A stretch of 12,959 nt of DNA from Candidatus Saccharimonadota bacterium. GTDB taxonomy: Bacteria > Eremiobacterota > Xenobia > Xenobiales > Xenobiaceae. The stretch lies in contig SFMI01000059.1 of assembly GCA_004554425.1 (NCBI GenBank), positions 1 through 12,959 on the forward strand. The letters run 5' to 3'. Below, in pieces: positions 6,765 to 12,959 of the stretch (position 1 is the first letter of the stretch; each line of letters starts with the position of its first letter). The translations under genes were made by a program, and so were the position numbers. Under the pieces are notes generated by a model. The model saw only the letters and a program-made list of their open reading frames with translations. It made no database searches and was not told the origin of the DNA.

Positions 6765-7487
6765 GTGGGTGAACGTTTTTCTGTGGCAGTAGTTACCGAT
6801 TGGCAAGGAACGGCAGGCCCGGCTATTTGCAATGCTCTGATCCAGGCCGGTTTTAGTGTCTTGATAAACGGTCCTCAAGACGTGCTTTTCAATATCCCTC
6901 CTTCTGACGCTATGGGTAAAGTGTTGGCTCAGCCTTTTGATACTACCAACGAGCAAGAAGTGCAAGAAACTTTTTTAACTTGCGCCAATCATTTGGGCGG
7001 TATTGATGTTTTGGTCAATAACAACTACTTTTGGAATGACGCGGCTTTGGGTGACATCACGGAAAAGATGTGGGAAGAAGTAATCAATCGCGGCTTAAAG
7101 AGTACCTTCTATTGCAGCAGAGCGGCTAGCCGTTTTATGAAAGCTCAGGGCTATGGCAAAATTATTAATGTTATAAGTTCATCTGCGTTTAACGGAGTTT
7201 ATACCCAATTTGCTTCTGTTTGTGCTGGCATCCATTCTTTAACAAAATCGTTAGCCAAAGAGTTGGCTCCGGAAGTGAGAGTTAATTCTGTGGCTCCCGG
7301 CCTTATTGATGAGCCTTGGATAGACGAGGGAGGCAAAGATCTCAGAGAAATGCTCATTAGAGATATTTTGCTTAAACGTTTGTGCTCCAATGATGATATA
7401 GCTGAAGCTGTCAATTATTTAGCTTGCGGAGCCGATTTTATGACTGGCCAGATGCTTGTTTTAGACGGTGGAGAGTGCTTGCATTGA
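6765..7487 (+). CDS. SDR-fold protein with degenerate cofactor and catalytic motifs (probable pseudoenzyme)
   Basis: This 240-residue protein has the length and strand order of a classical short-chain dehydrogenase, with recognisable blocks VRVNSVAPGLID (171-182) and TGQMLVLDGGE near the C-terminus. Key positions differ. The TGxxxGxG loop reads TDWQGTAG (11-18). NNAG reads NNNY (85-88). In the tetrad, Asn aligns with G110 (INRGLK), the catalytic Tyr with F149 and Lys with C153 (FASVC in place of YxxxK). Only a Ser in ISSS (137-140) may remain, with a loop about two residues shorter than usual. Normal SDRs are cytosolic NAD(P)-dependent oxidoreductases; this one is unlikely to be. The start is GTG at 6765, with GGGAGG at 6749-6754 and a 10-base spacer. 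The ribosome site directly follows the stop of the upstream Rossmann-like gene. The reading frame is intact and codon use matches its neighbours, so it is not a decaying pseudogene. Confidence 0.85.
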   Translation: MGERFSVAVVTDWQGTAGPAICNALIQAGFSVLINGPQDVLFNIPPSDAMGKVLAQPFDTTNEQEVQETFLTCANHLGGIDVLVNNNYFWNDAALGDITEKMWEEVINRGLKSTFYCSRAASRFMKAQGYGKIINVISSSAFNGVYTQFASVCAGIHSLTKSLAKELAPEVRVNSVAPGLIDEPWIDEGGKDLREMLIRDILLKRLCSNDDIAEAVNYLACGADFMTGQMLVLDGGECLH

Positions 7488-7599
7488 TGTTAACTTCGAC
7501 AGTGCTTTTTTAGCTGTTTGTTTTGCTAAATGCAAGAATTTAAAGCAATAATCGCCGACAGTTGCTCTATTGGGCGACTGTCTTTACTTGATAAATTTT
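7488..7599 (+). promoter_or_regulatory. Leader region with two stem-loops ahead of the membrane cassette
   Basis: In this 112-base gap TTGCT-AAAT (7523-7531) can pair with ATTT (7538-7541) and AGCAA (7544-7548). GACAGT (7557-7562) pairs with ACTGTC (7577-7582). A second copy of CGACAGT at 7497-7503 could compete for the same partner (the downstream copy is 7556-7562). No Shine-Dalgarno is visible just before the ATG at 7600. This may be a structured 5' leader controlling the downstream cassette, but no promoter was clearly identified. Confidence 0.3.
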
Positions 7600-10005
7600 A
7601 TGATTAGAAACAATAATCCGATTGTCGCAATTTTAAGTTGCTTTATGTCAATAGCGTTGCTTTTTAGCTTAACGCTTTCTGCCAGCGCCGATCCTGGCAA
7701 CTCTCGGCCAAAATCTGCTGAAGCTACAGGCGCTTCGGCTGTAGAATTGCACAACTTACGTGAACTCAGTCTGGGCTTTTGTCCGGGGCAGGCACGCGCT
7801 GTTTCTTATCGCACTGCCGCCAGAGTTACAAGTGATGAAGGCATGGTGTTGGGGCCTGGTACAGGTGAAGAAATCGGTCTTTACAATCCCGAAGGCTCAA
7901 TTTGCTGCAGCCAAGGACGCTTTTTTGTTTTTTTAGATAAACATTGGTTGACCAGTACCAATTTGTCTACCGGCAAACAAGTAGCCAAAGTGGCTATAAA
8001 GAGTGAAGACGGCCAAATTGTTATGGTGCAAGATAGTGTTGCTATTTTGCGTCAAGGCGATCTTGTGTCTGCATATCGTCAAGATACTTTACAATTGCTT
8101 TGGAAACATGATTTTTCAGATGATCTGGGATCACTTTCTGAAAATATGGCTTGTTGGCCGAATTATATTTGCCTTGTAGGTCAAGAAAAAGTTGAAGATA
8201 GCTCTTTCCGCGCCGCTCTAATCAGAGTAAGTGATGGCCAAATAGTTTGGCAAAACGTATTTAAAGGCAGCTGTTTGGGGCTAGCTGCTGCAGCAGAAAA
8301 TGCTTATATAGCTATAGCTGATGGCAAAACTAAAAATAATAATTCTGTAGGCGTTGCCGAAAATGAGCATATTTTTGCCATCAATTTAGAGCGCAGAGAG
8401 ATTAACTCTCTGCCTATAACTCATTTCGCCCGTTTCTATGCCCACGGCAACCGTTTGTATCTCTTTACTGCCGAGCCATTTGAAACTGAGCTTAACTATA
8501 GGCTCTCTACCTATTCTTCTGCATTACAAAGACTTAATGAATCAGATGGCATAGTTTGTGAGTCTTTGCCTAAGTGGATCGATTTTGGTGACGATAAAGT
8601 CAGCATTCTTTGCCATGTGAGAGTTAGTTTTGGCAGTTGGAATTTCATGACTATTTCTTCCGAGGACGGTGCGCTAAGTTCTTCGGTGGTAGATAATAGA
8701 GAAATAGTGCAAGCTATACCTGATAAAGTCGGTACTTGGCTGTTTTTACGTGAAGAAGGAGTTCGCTATCCTGGCTTATTTTTGCTTACCGAAGATAGTT
8801 TAGTTCCCGCTGCTGATTGCGCTATGGAATTAGTCGACAGCACTTATTTAGGATGCAATTCCGCTATTATTGGCGGTTTGCTGTATGCTTGGGGATTTGA
8901 AGATAATAACCAAAATTTGCAACTTTTTATTTTGGATTTTGACAAAAATTCTAGCTCAATTTGGACAGATAAAAGTATCAAGTCGGCCGATTTAGCTTTA
9001 TATGGTTTAGTTCCAGCCATAGTAGAAAAGACCAATGATTGGCTTACCGGTGAAACTTTTAGCACTTTTAAAGTTATTAACCCCACACAAGGTGGCTTTA
9101 GCTTTACGTCCGAAAAAATTAAGGGCGATTTTTGTAGTAGTGCGATAGGGGAGAAGGAAAATATCTATGTACTTACTTCCCAAGGAGAGTTAAACGCTCT
9201 TAGTGCCGATGGGCGCTTGATTGGCAAACCGGTGGACAATGCCTTTTTTGACTGGACTAAGTGGAACAATTTAGTTGGAGTTCTCTTTTTAACCGGCTGC
9301 ATTCTATGGTTTATTGTTCAGGCTAAACGCGGTAAAAAATTATTTATTCGCAAGATTGCTGGTTTAAACGCGTTAGATGAAGCTGTCGGTCGCGCTACCG
9401 AAATGGGCAAGCCTGTTTTATATATTCCCGGCGTTGGCGAAATAGACGATACACAAACTATGGCTGCTCTATCTGTTTTGGGCCATGTTAGTAGCTGCAC
9501 TGCTGAATATGATTGCCCTATTATGGTGCCCAATTGCAGTCCAGTGGTTATGTCCATGGCTCAAGACGCTGTCAGTCAAGCTTACTTAAAAGCCGGTAGG
9601 CCAGATTCATATGTGAGCGACTACATATGTTACCTGTCCGGTGAGCAATTCGGCTTTGCGGCTGGAGTTTGCGGTTTAATGGTGCGTGAAAAACCGGCGG
9701 CTGTTCTCTATATGGGTACCTTCTTGGCTGAAGCTCTTATGTTAGCCGAGACGGGTAATTCTACAGGCGCTATTCAAATAGCCGGTACGGCCAGCGCTTC
9801 GCAATTGCCTTTCTTCGTGGCCGCTTGCGATTATACGCTTATCGGTGAAGAATTATATGCCGCTTCGGCTTACTTGTCAGATGATCCCATGCAAATAGGC
9901 TCTCTCAAAGGCCAAGATGCTGCTAAGGCTTTAATTATGGCTTTAATTATTGTAGGGGTTATTTGTTTAAGCTTAGGTTGCGATTGGATAAATTGTTTGT
10001 GGTAG
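7600..10005 (+). CDS. Signal-anchored beta-propeller fused to DUF6754-like domain
   Basis: An 801-residue protein. Residues about 8-30 are a signal peptide or anchor ending ASA-DPG. Residues about 55-545 are repeating beta-strand blades of quinoprotein/PQQ-like propeller type (for example RVSDGQIVWQNVF). A helix at about 559-575 is followed by the basic AKRGKK, so the part after it is predicted cytosolic. Residues about 585-770 match what I recall as DUF6754, with blocks LDEAVGRATEMGKPVLY, KAGRPDSY, GVCGLMVREKPAA, AETGNSTGAIQIAGTA and CDYTLIGEELYAASAYLS. A last helix spans about 775-795. Function is unknown. The propeller probably faces outside and may bind a ligand or partner. The ATG at 7600 puts the signal peptide at the N-terminus. 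An in-frame TTG at 7570 would add ten residues without a ribosome site, and none is clear for the ATG either. It is the first gene of the membrane cassette. Confidence 0.85.
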   Translation: MIRNNNPIVAILSCFMSIALLFSLTLSASADPGNSRPKSAEATGASAVELHNLRELSLGFCPGQARAVSYRTAARVTSDEGMVLGPGTGEEIGLYNPEGSICCSQGRFFVFLDKHWLTSTNLSTGKQVAKVAIKSEDGQIVMVQDSVAILRQGDLVSAYRQDTLQLLWKHDFSDDLGSLSENMACWPNYICLVGQEKVEDSSFRAALIRVSDGQIVWQNVFKGSCLGLAAAAENAYIAIADGKTKNNNSVGVAENEHIFAINLERREINSLPITHFARFYAHGNRLYLFTAEPFETELNYRLSTYSSALQRLNESDGIVCESLPKWIDFGDDKVSILCHVRVSFGSWNFMTISSEDGALSSSVVDNREIVQAIPDKVGTWLFLREEGVRYPGLFLLTEDSLVPAADCAMELVDSTYLGCNSAIIGGLLYAWGFEDNNQNLQLFILDFDKNSSSIWTDKSIKSADLALYGLVPAIVEKTNDWLTGETFSTFKVINPTQGGFSFTSEKIKGDFCSSAIGEKENIYVLTSQGELNALSADGRLIGKPVDNAFFDWTKWNNLVGVLFLTGCILWFIVQAKRGKKLFIRKIAGLNALDEAVGRATEMGKPVLYIPGVGEIDDTQTMAALSVLGHVSSCTAEYDCPIMVPNCSPVVMSMAQDAVSQAYLKAGRPDSYVSDYICYLSGEQFGFAAGVCGLMVREKPAAVLYMGTFLAEALMLAETGNSTGAIQIAGTASASQLPFFVAACDYTLIGEELYAASAYLSDDPMQIGSLKGQDAAKALIMALIIVGVICLSLGCDWINCLW

Positions 10006-10044
10006 TTTTGTTTTTAAGAGTTATTTATGTGCAGAGGTTAAGTT

Positions 10045-10707
10045 ATGAAGCGTGAGATTCCTTTGCTGATTACTTCCATAGCCGGCTTGGTTATGATTGT
10101 GCAATTTTATACTTACCCACTCAATTGGTTGGGCGATCTATTCAATGATTTTTACAATATCATTTTGACTTTCGCTTTTGTGTTGGGGGCTTTAAGTCTT
10201 TTTGCCGTCAATGGCAAAAAAATACTCAGTCAGACTCCGGGATGGGGCTATAACTTAGTATTGCTTATTTCCTTGGTGGTAACTCTAGTTTGCGGATTAT
10301 TTTTAGCTCCCCAAGGTAAGTTGCCTACCGATGAGGGGACAGCTTTTAGTTGGATCTTTGACAATATCTTTACTCCTTTGTCGGCAGCTACTTATAGCTT
10401 GTTGGCTTTTTATATAGCGTCAGCTTCTTTTAGAGCTTTTAGGGCGCGATCTTGGGAAGCTACCTTACTTCTGGTAACTGCTTTTATAGTTATGCTTTTT
10501 AGGGTGCCTTTGGGAGAGCACTTGTGGCACGCTTTGCCTATTATCGGACAGTATGATATTGCCAAATTTATTGAAGATTGGCTGATGGGAGCTTTTAACG
10601 CGGCTGGTCAAAGAGCTATTCTTTTAGGAGCTTCGGTCGGTTTAATTTCTGTATCATTAAAAATACTTTTGGGCATTGAACGCTCTTACTTGGGAGGCTC
10701 CGACTAA
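10045..10707 (+). CDS. Six-helix membrane protein of the DUF6754 cassette
   Basis: This 220-residue protein has about six predicted membrane helices (roughly 5-25, 36-55, 69-90, 108-130, 138-155, 188-208). I know no named family with certainty. The segment FTPLSAATYSLLAFYIASA (109-127) followed by SFRAFRARS (128-136) looks like a conserved helix with a basic cytosolic edge, and I recall similar segments beside DUF6754 genes in other phyla. No enzyme motif is visible. The ATG has AGAGG with a 7-base spacer, 40 bases after the propeller gene. Its stop overlaps the next start (TAATG), so it is translationally coupled to the 279-residue protein and likely forms a complex with it. Function is unknown; a membrane channel or scaffold is only a guess. 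Confidence 0.82.
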   Translation: MKREIPLLITSIAGLVMIVQFYTYPLNWLGDLFNDFYNIILTFAFVLGALSLFAVNGKKILSQTPGWGYNLVLLISLVVTLVCGLFLAPQGKLPTDEGTAFSWIFDNIFTPLSAATYSLLAFYIASASFRAFRARSWEATLLLVTAFIVMLFRVPLGEHLWHALPIIGQYDIAKFIEDWLMGAFNAAGQRAILLGASVGLISVSLKILLGIERSYLGGSD

Positions 10708-11546
10708 TGTTAGCCAAATTGGCCCATTTGGATAGGCGTTGGATCTTTTTAGCTTTGGCTCTGTCCGTGGTTATACCTTTGCTTTGGCCGCCGGAATTGC
10801 CGGTTGAGCCCAGTCCTTTAAGCAAGAAATTTTACAATACTGTAGAGCAATTGCCAGAAGGCTCTTACGTCTGTTTGTCCTTTGATTATGGGCCGGGTAC
10901 CAAAGTTGAGTGCCATCCTATGGCTGTAGCTATGTTGCACCACCTTTTCCGTCGCCAATGTAAAGTTGTCTGTATCGCTTTATGGCCTGAAGGTAGTTTG
11001 TTTGCTAGAGAAGCTTTGCAACAAGTGGCTCCTCAATACAATGCCCAAGACGGAATTGATTACGTAAATTTAGGCTATAAAAATGGTGGCGAAGTTGTGT
11101 TAAGAGCTATGGGCGAAAGCTTTAGTTCTATGTTTCCGGCCGATTTGGCTGGTCGACCTACCGAGAGCCTACCTATTATGCAAGAAGTTAAGGGCTGGGA
11201 AAGTTTCGCTCTGGTTTGTGATTGGTCTATGGGAAGACCCGGTTTAGCTGAATTTGTGCGTGTAGTTGTAGGACAATACCATCGTCCTTTGCTTTCTGGC
11301 ACTACTGCTGTAACTACTCCAGAAGCTTATCCATTTCTAAACTCCGGTCAGGTAATCGGCCTTTTGGGCGGTTTGCGTGGAGCCAGCGAATATGAAGTTT
11401 TGATAGGCTTAAAAGGCGGTCAGGCTACTAGAGGTATTGACGCTCAATCAATAGCCCATTTCTTCGTGGCTTTTTTAATCATTTTGGCCAATGTTATTTA
11501 CTTTTCTGAACGTTGGGCCGACAAAAATAACGGCAAAAAGCTGTAG
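10707..11546 (+). CDS. Bitopic-hairpin membrane protein with extracytoplasmic domain
   Basis: A 279-residue protein with one helix at each end (about 12-28 and 247-266). Basic residues on the outer flanks (K4, R10, R11; the C-terminal KNNGKKL) predict both ends in the cytosol and residues about 30-245 outside. The domain has alternating strands and helices: SYVCLSFDYGPGTKVECHP (53-71), KVVCIALWPEGS (86-97) and LVCDWSMGRPG (169-179), then GLLGGLRGASEYE (218-230) before the last helix. It contains five cysteines (C56, C69, C85, C89, C171) that could form disulfides if the outside is oxidising. I do not recognise a named family. The start overlaps the previous stop by one base (TAATG), with GGGAGG at 10692-10697 and a 9-base spacer. 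Sequence blocks such as AQSIAHFF are the kind I recall beside DUF6754 genes. Confidence 0.82.
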   Translation: MLAKLAHLDRRWIFLALALSVVIPLLWPPELPVEPSPLSKKFYNTVEQLPEGSYVCLSFDYGPGTKVECHPMAVAMLHHLFRRQCKVVCIALWPEGSLFAREALQQVAPQYNAQDGIDYVNLGYKNGGEVVLRAMGESFSSMFPADLAGRPTESLPIMQEVKGWESFALVCDWSMGRPGLAEFVRVVVGQYHRPLLSGTTAVTTPEAYPFLNSGQVIGLLGGLRGASEYEVLIGLKGGQATRGIDAQSIAHFFVAFLIILANVIYFSERWADKNNGKKL

Positions 11547-11564
11547 AGAGGCTGAAAAATAGAA

Positions 11565-12212
11565 ATGGAAGCTCATTCTTTAAGCGATATGGTGGGAATG
11601 TGGATAGGCGTTTGCCTAACCATGTTTATTTTTAGCTTTCTTTACAAAGATAATCCCTTTTATAAGTTGGCAGAGCATATCTTTGTGGGCGTGTCGGCTG
11701 GCTATTGGATGTGCATAGGTTACTGGCAAGTAATTTACCCCAACTTGATTTTAAAATTGCAAGCTGGAGATTGGCGCTACCTCATAGCAGCCGCGTTAAG
11801 TATTATGCTTTTGGCGCGTGTTTGCCCAAAATATGCTTGGCTGAGTCGCTGGCCCCTGGCTTTTATGGTCGGTATTTTTGCTGGTTATAATATCGTTTAT
11901 ACGATGGAAGCTCAGGTTTTGCGCCAGTTGGAAGCCACAATTGTGCCTCTCTGGGGATGCGCCAGTTGGAAAGCATTTTTTATAAATTTAATTATTGTCA
12001 CCGGTGTTTTGAGTGGCCTTATGTATTTTTACTTTTCCAAAGAACATAAGGGAACGCTTTGGGGAAAGACAGCTCAATTCGGTATTGGCGTTTTAATGAT
12101 TTCCTTTGGAGCAGCTTTCGGATATACTGTAATGGCCAGAATCTCTCTACTTATAGGCAGAGTTATGTATATACAAGACGTTTGGCAAGCTACTGTGCGC
12201 TTTTTTAGTTAA
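11565..12212 (+). CDS. Second six-helix membrane protein of the DUF6754 cassette
   Basis: This 215-residue protein has about six membrane helices (roughly 8-27, 36-57, 70-86, 95-113, 136-158, 169-190). The first loop, FLYKDNPFYKLAEHIFVGVSAGY (25-47), is rich in charged and aromatic residues close to the membrane and looks conserved. The basic pair region KEHKGTLWGKT (159-169) probably faces the cytosol. No known family is assigned. The gene begins 18 bases after its upstream neighbour. GAGAGG at 11546-11551 lies 13 bases before the ATG, a longer spacer than its neighbours, which could lower its translation. It is the fourth gene in the cassette and probably a structural subunit of the same complex. 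Confidence 0.82.
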   Translation: MEAHSLSDMVGMWIGVCLTMFIFSFLYKDNPFYKLAEHIFVGVSAGYWMCIGYWQVIYPNLILKLQAGDWRYLIAAALSIMLLARVCPKYAWLSRWPLAFMVGIFAGYNIVYTMEAQVLRQLEATIVPLWGCASWKAFFINLIIVTGVLSGLMYFYFSKEHKGTLWGKTAQFGIGVLMISFGAAFGYTVMARISLLIGRVMYIQDVWQATVRFFS

Positions 12213-12270
12213 AAATTCTAGAAGAAACATAAACGAATACCTCGATAGCGAAAGAGAGGGACTGTGAGCT

Positions 12271-12959
12271 ATGGCTAACGATACTCGAAGTAGCACTTCC
12301 AATTTTGCCAACGGCAGGCGAGAGGAAGGAGAATCTTCGCCTGACAGAATGGGCAGCACTCAATTTGAGGTAAGCGACTCCGAGTTGTCGGCGGAAGACT
12401 TAGAGGCTGTGTCTTCTGGGGCTACGTTTTTCGAAACGATTGGCTATAACAGTACGGGCGGTGGTGCTGAAGTTTACAGATTGTTAGGCCAAGTGGTTAG
12501 AAAAATTGAAGGCCTGGGCGATGCTTTTATCTACTTCTTGCGCTGTTTAGTCGTGGCTATTGCTCTAATTTGTGGCTCTTGCTTTTTATATAAAAATTTC
12601 TTTTGCGTTACACGTAACTATGACCACGATATTTTATGGATCCTGGCAATCTTATTGCTTGCTTCGATAATTTGTCTCTTCTTAAGTGTAACTTTTGCAG
12701 CTAGAACGACTTCACAAAGAGAGCAAATTGCCCAAAGATACAAAGATGGCTATGCTCGTGAAAACTTAACGTATAAAAATATCTCTTCACCTTGTAATTC
12801 ACTCACTTTAAGTTTCTACAATCATGGGCGTTTCCTATTTTCTGTAGCTGCCTATACTCTTGCTTCTGTAGTTTGCATTGGGGACAGATTGGGGACAGAG
12901 TATATAGCTTGTCCCCAGTTCTGTCCCCACTGGGGACAAAGTGGGGACAAAACTGGGGA
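12271..12959 (+). CDS. Membrane protein of unknown function, running into a repeat array (3' end not in window)
   Basis: From the ATG at 12271 the frame is open for 229 codons to the window edge. Residues 1-65 are hydrophilic and rich in Ser and acidic residues, probably disordered and cytosolic. Residues 66-85 form an amphipathic helix (VYRLLGQVVRKIEGLG). Two membrane helices follow (about 88-108 and 121-143), with a possible third at 187-203. From residue 204 on, the protein is encoded by GGGGACA repeat units, so this tail is probably not native sequence. I recognise no family. It starts 58 bases after the fourth cassette gene, with an AGAGGGA about 10 bases upstream, and may be a fifth member of the operon or a separate gene at its end. 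Whether it is intact cannot be decided from this window. Confidence 0.65.
   Translation, partial: MANDTRSSTSNFANGRREEGESSPDRMGSTQFEVSDSELSAEDLEAVSSGATFFETIGYNSTGGGAEVYRLLGQVVRKIEGLGDAFIYFLRCLVVAIALICGSCFLYKNFFCVTRNYDHDILWILAILLLASIICLFLSVTFAARTTSQREQIAQRYKDGYARENLTYKNISSPCNSLTLSFYNHGRFLFSVAAYTLASVVCIGDRLGTEYIACPQFCPHWGQSGDKTG
12878..12959. repeat. GGGGACA/TGTCCCC repeat array (REP-like), cut by the window edge
   Basis: GGGGACA occurs at 12880, 12891, 12932 and 12943, with a partial copy at 12955. The reverse complement TGTCCCC occurs at 12910 and 12922. Neighbouring units are 11-12 bases apart. The first two form a perfect tandem of the 11-mer TTGGGGACAGA. TGTCCCCA (12922-12929) and TGGGGACA (12931-12938) form an 8-base palindrome around one base. 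CCCCAGT (12913-12919) pairs with ACTGGGG (12929-12935). I recall similar units flanking IS200-like/REP-associated tyrosine transposase genes, but no such gene is inside this window. Confidence 0.75.

Noticed and set aside
7570..7599. TTG start adding ten residues before the propeller protein
   Set aside because: It has no ribosome site and would place extra residues before a normal signal peptide.
12878..12959. A CRISPR array at the right edge
   Set aside because: Units are 7-11 bases, in both orientations and 11-12 bases apart; no 24-37 base repeats with unique spacers.

Overview
The window reads as a piece of a bacterial chromosome with moderate-to-low GC, dense operons, Shine-Dalgarno sites of the GGAGG type, and some TTG or GTG starts. 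No rRNA, tRNA, prophage or plasmid gene is visible. The mix of a DUF151 bifunctional nuclease, a cytoplasmic HD-GYP protein with a long disordered linker, and a DUF6754-type membrane cassette suggests a little-studied phylum such as the Armatimonadota, Eremiobacterota or Chloroflexota. That placement rests on recalled family distributions and is weak.

Left part (1-2657). A minus-strand pair holds a TatD-type metal hydrolase (TTG start at 1880) and, 27 bases downstream, a GT39/GT-C-like membrane glycosyltransferase that runs off the left edge. The glycosyltransferase is open for 344 codons. A divergent region (1881-2049) carries a nested inverted-repeat structure and leads into a plus-strand nitroreductase (2050-2559). 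A hairpin with a T-tract at 2606-2657 ends the next minus-strand unit.

Middle part (2655-7487). Two minus-strand genes encode a DUF151 bifunctional nuclease and an 863-residue HD-GYP protein whose HDIGK signature reads KDIGE. Divergent from them, on the plus strand, lie a 206-residue Rossmann-like protein and an SDR-fold protein that has lost three of the four catalytic tetrad residues. Both have degenerate glycine-rich loops, so the pair looks like non-catalytic nucleotide-binding-fold proteins.

Right part (7488-12959). A plus-strand cassette encodes a secreted/membrane beta-propeller fused to a DUF6754-like domain (801 residues), a six-helix protein (220), a protein with one extracytoplasmic domain between two helices (279), and a second six-helix protein (215). 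A fifth membrane protein follows and is cut by the right edge. The tight spacing, one TAATG overlap and complementary predicted topologies suggest a single envelope complex of unknown function. This is the best candidate here for an undescribed system. The last gene runs without a stop into an array of GGGGACA/TGTCCCC units, which probably replaces its native C-terminus.
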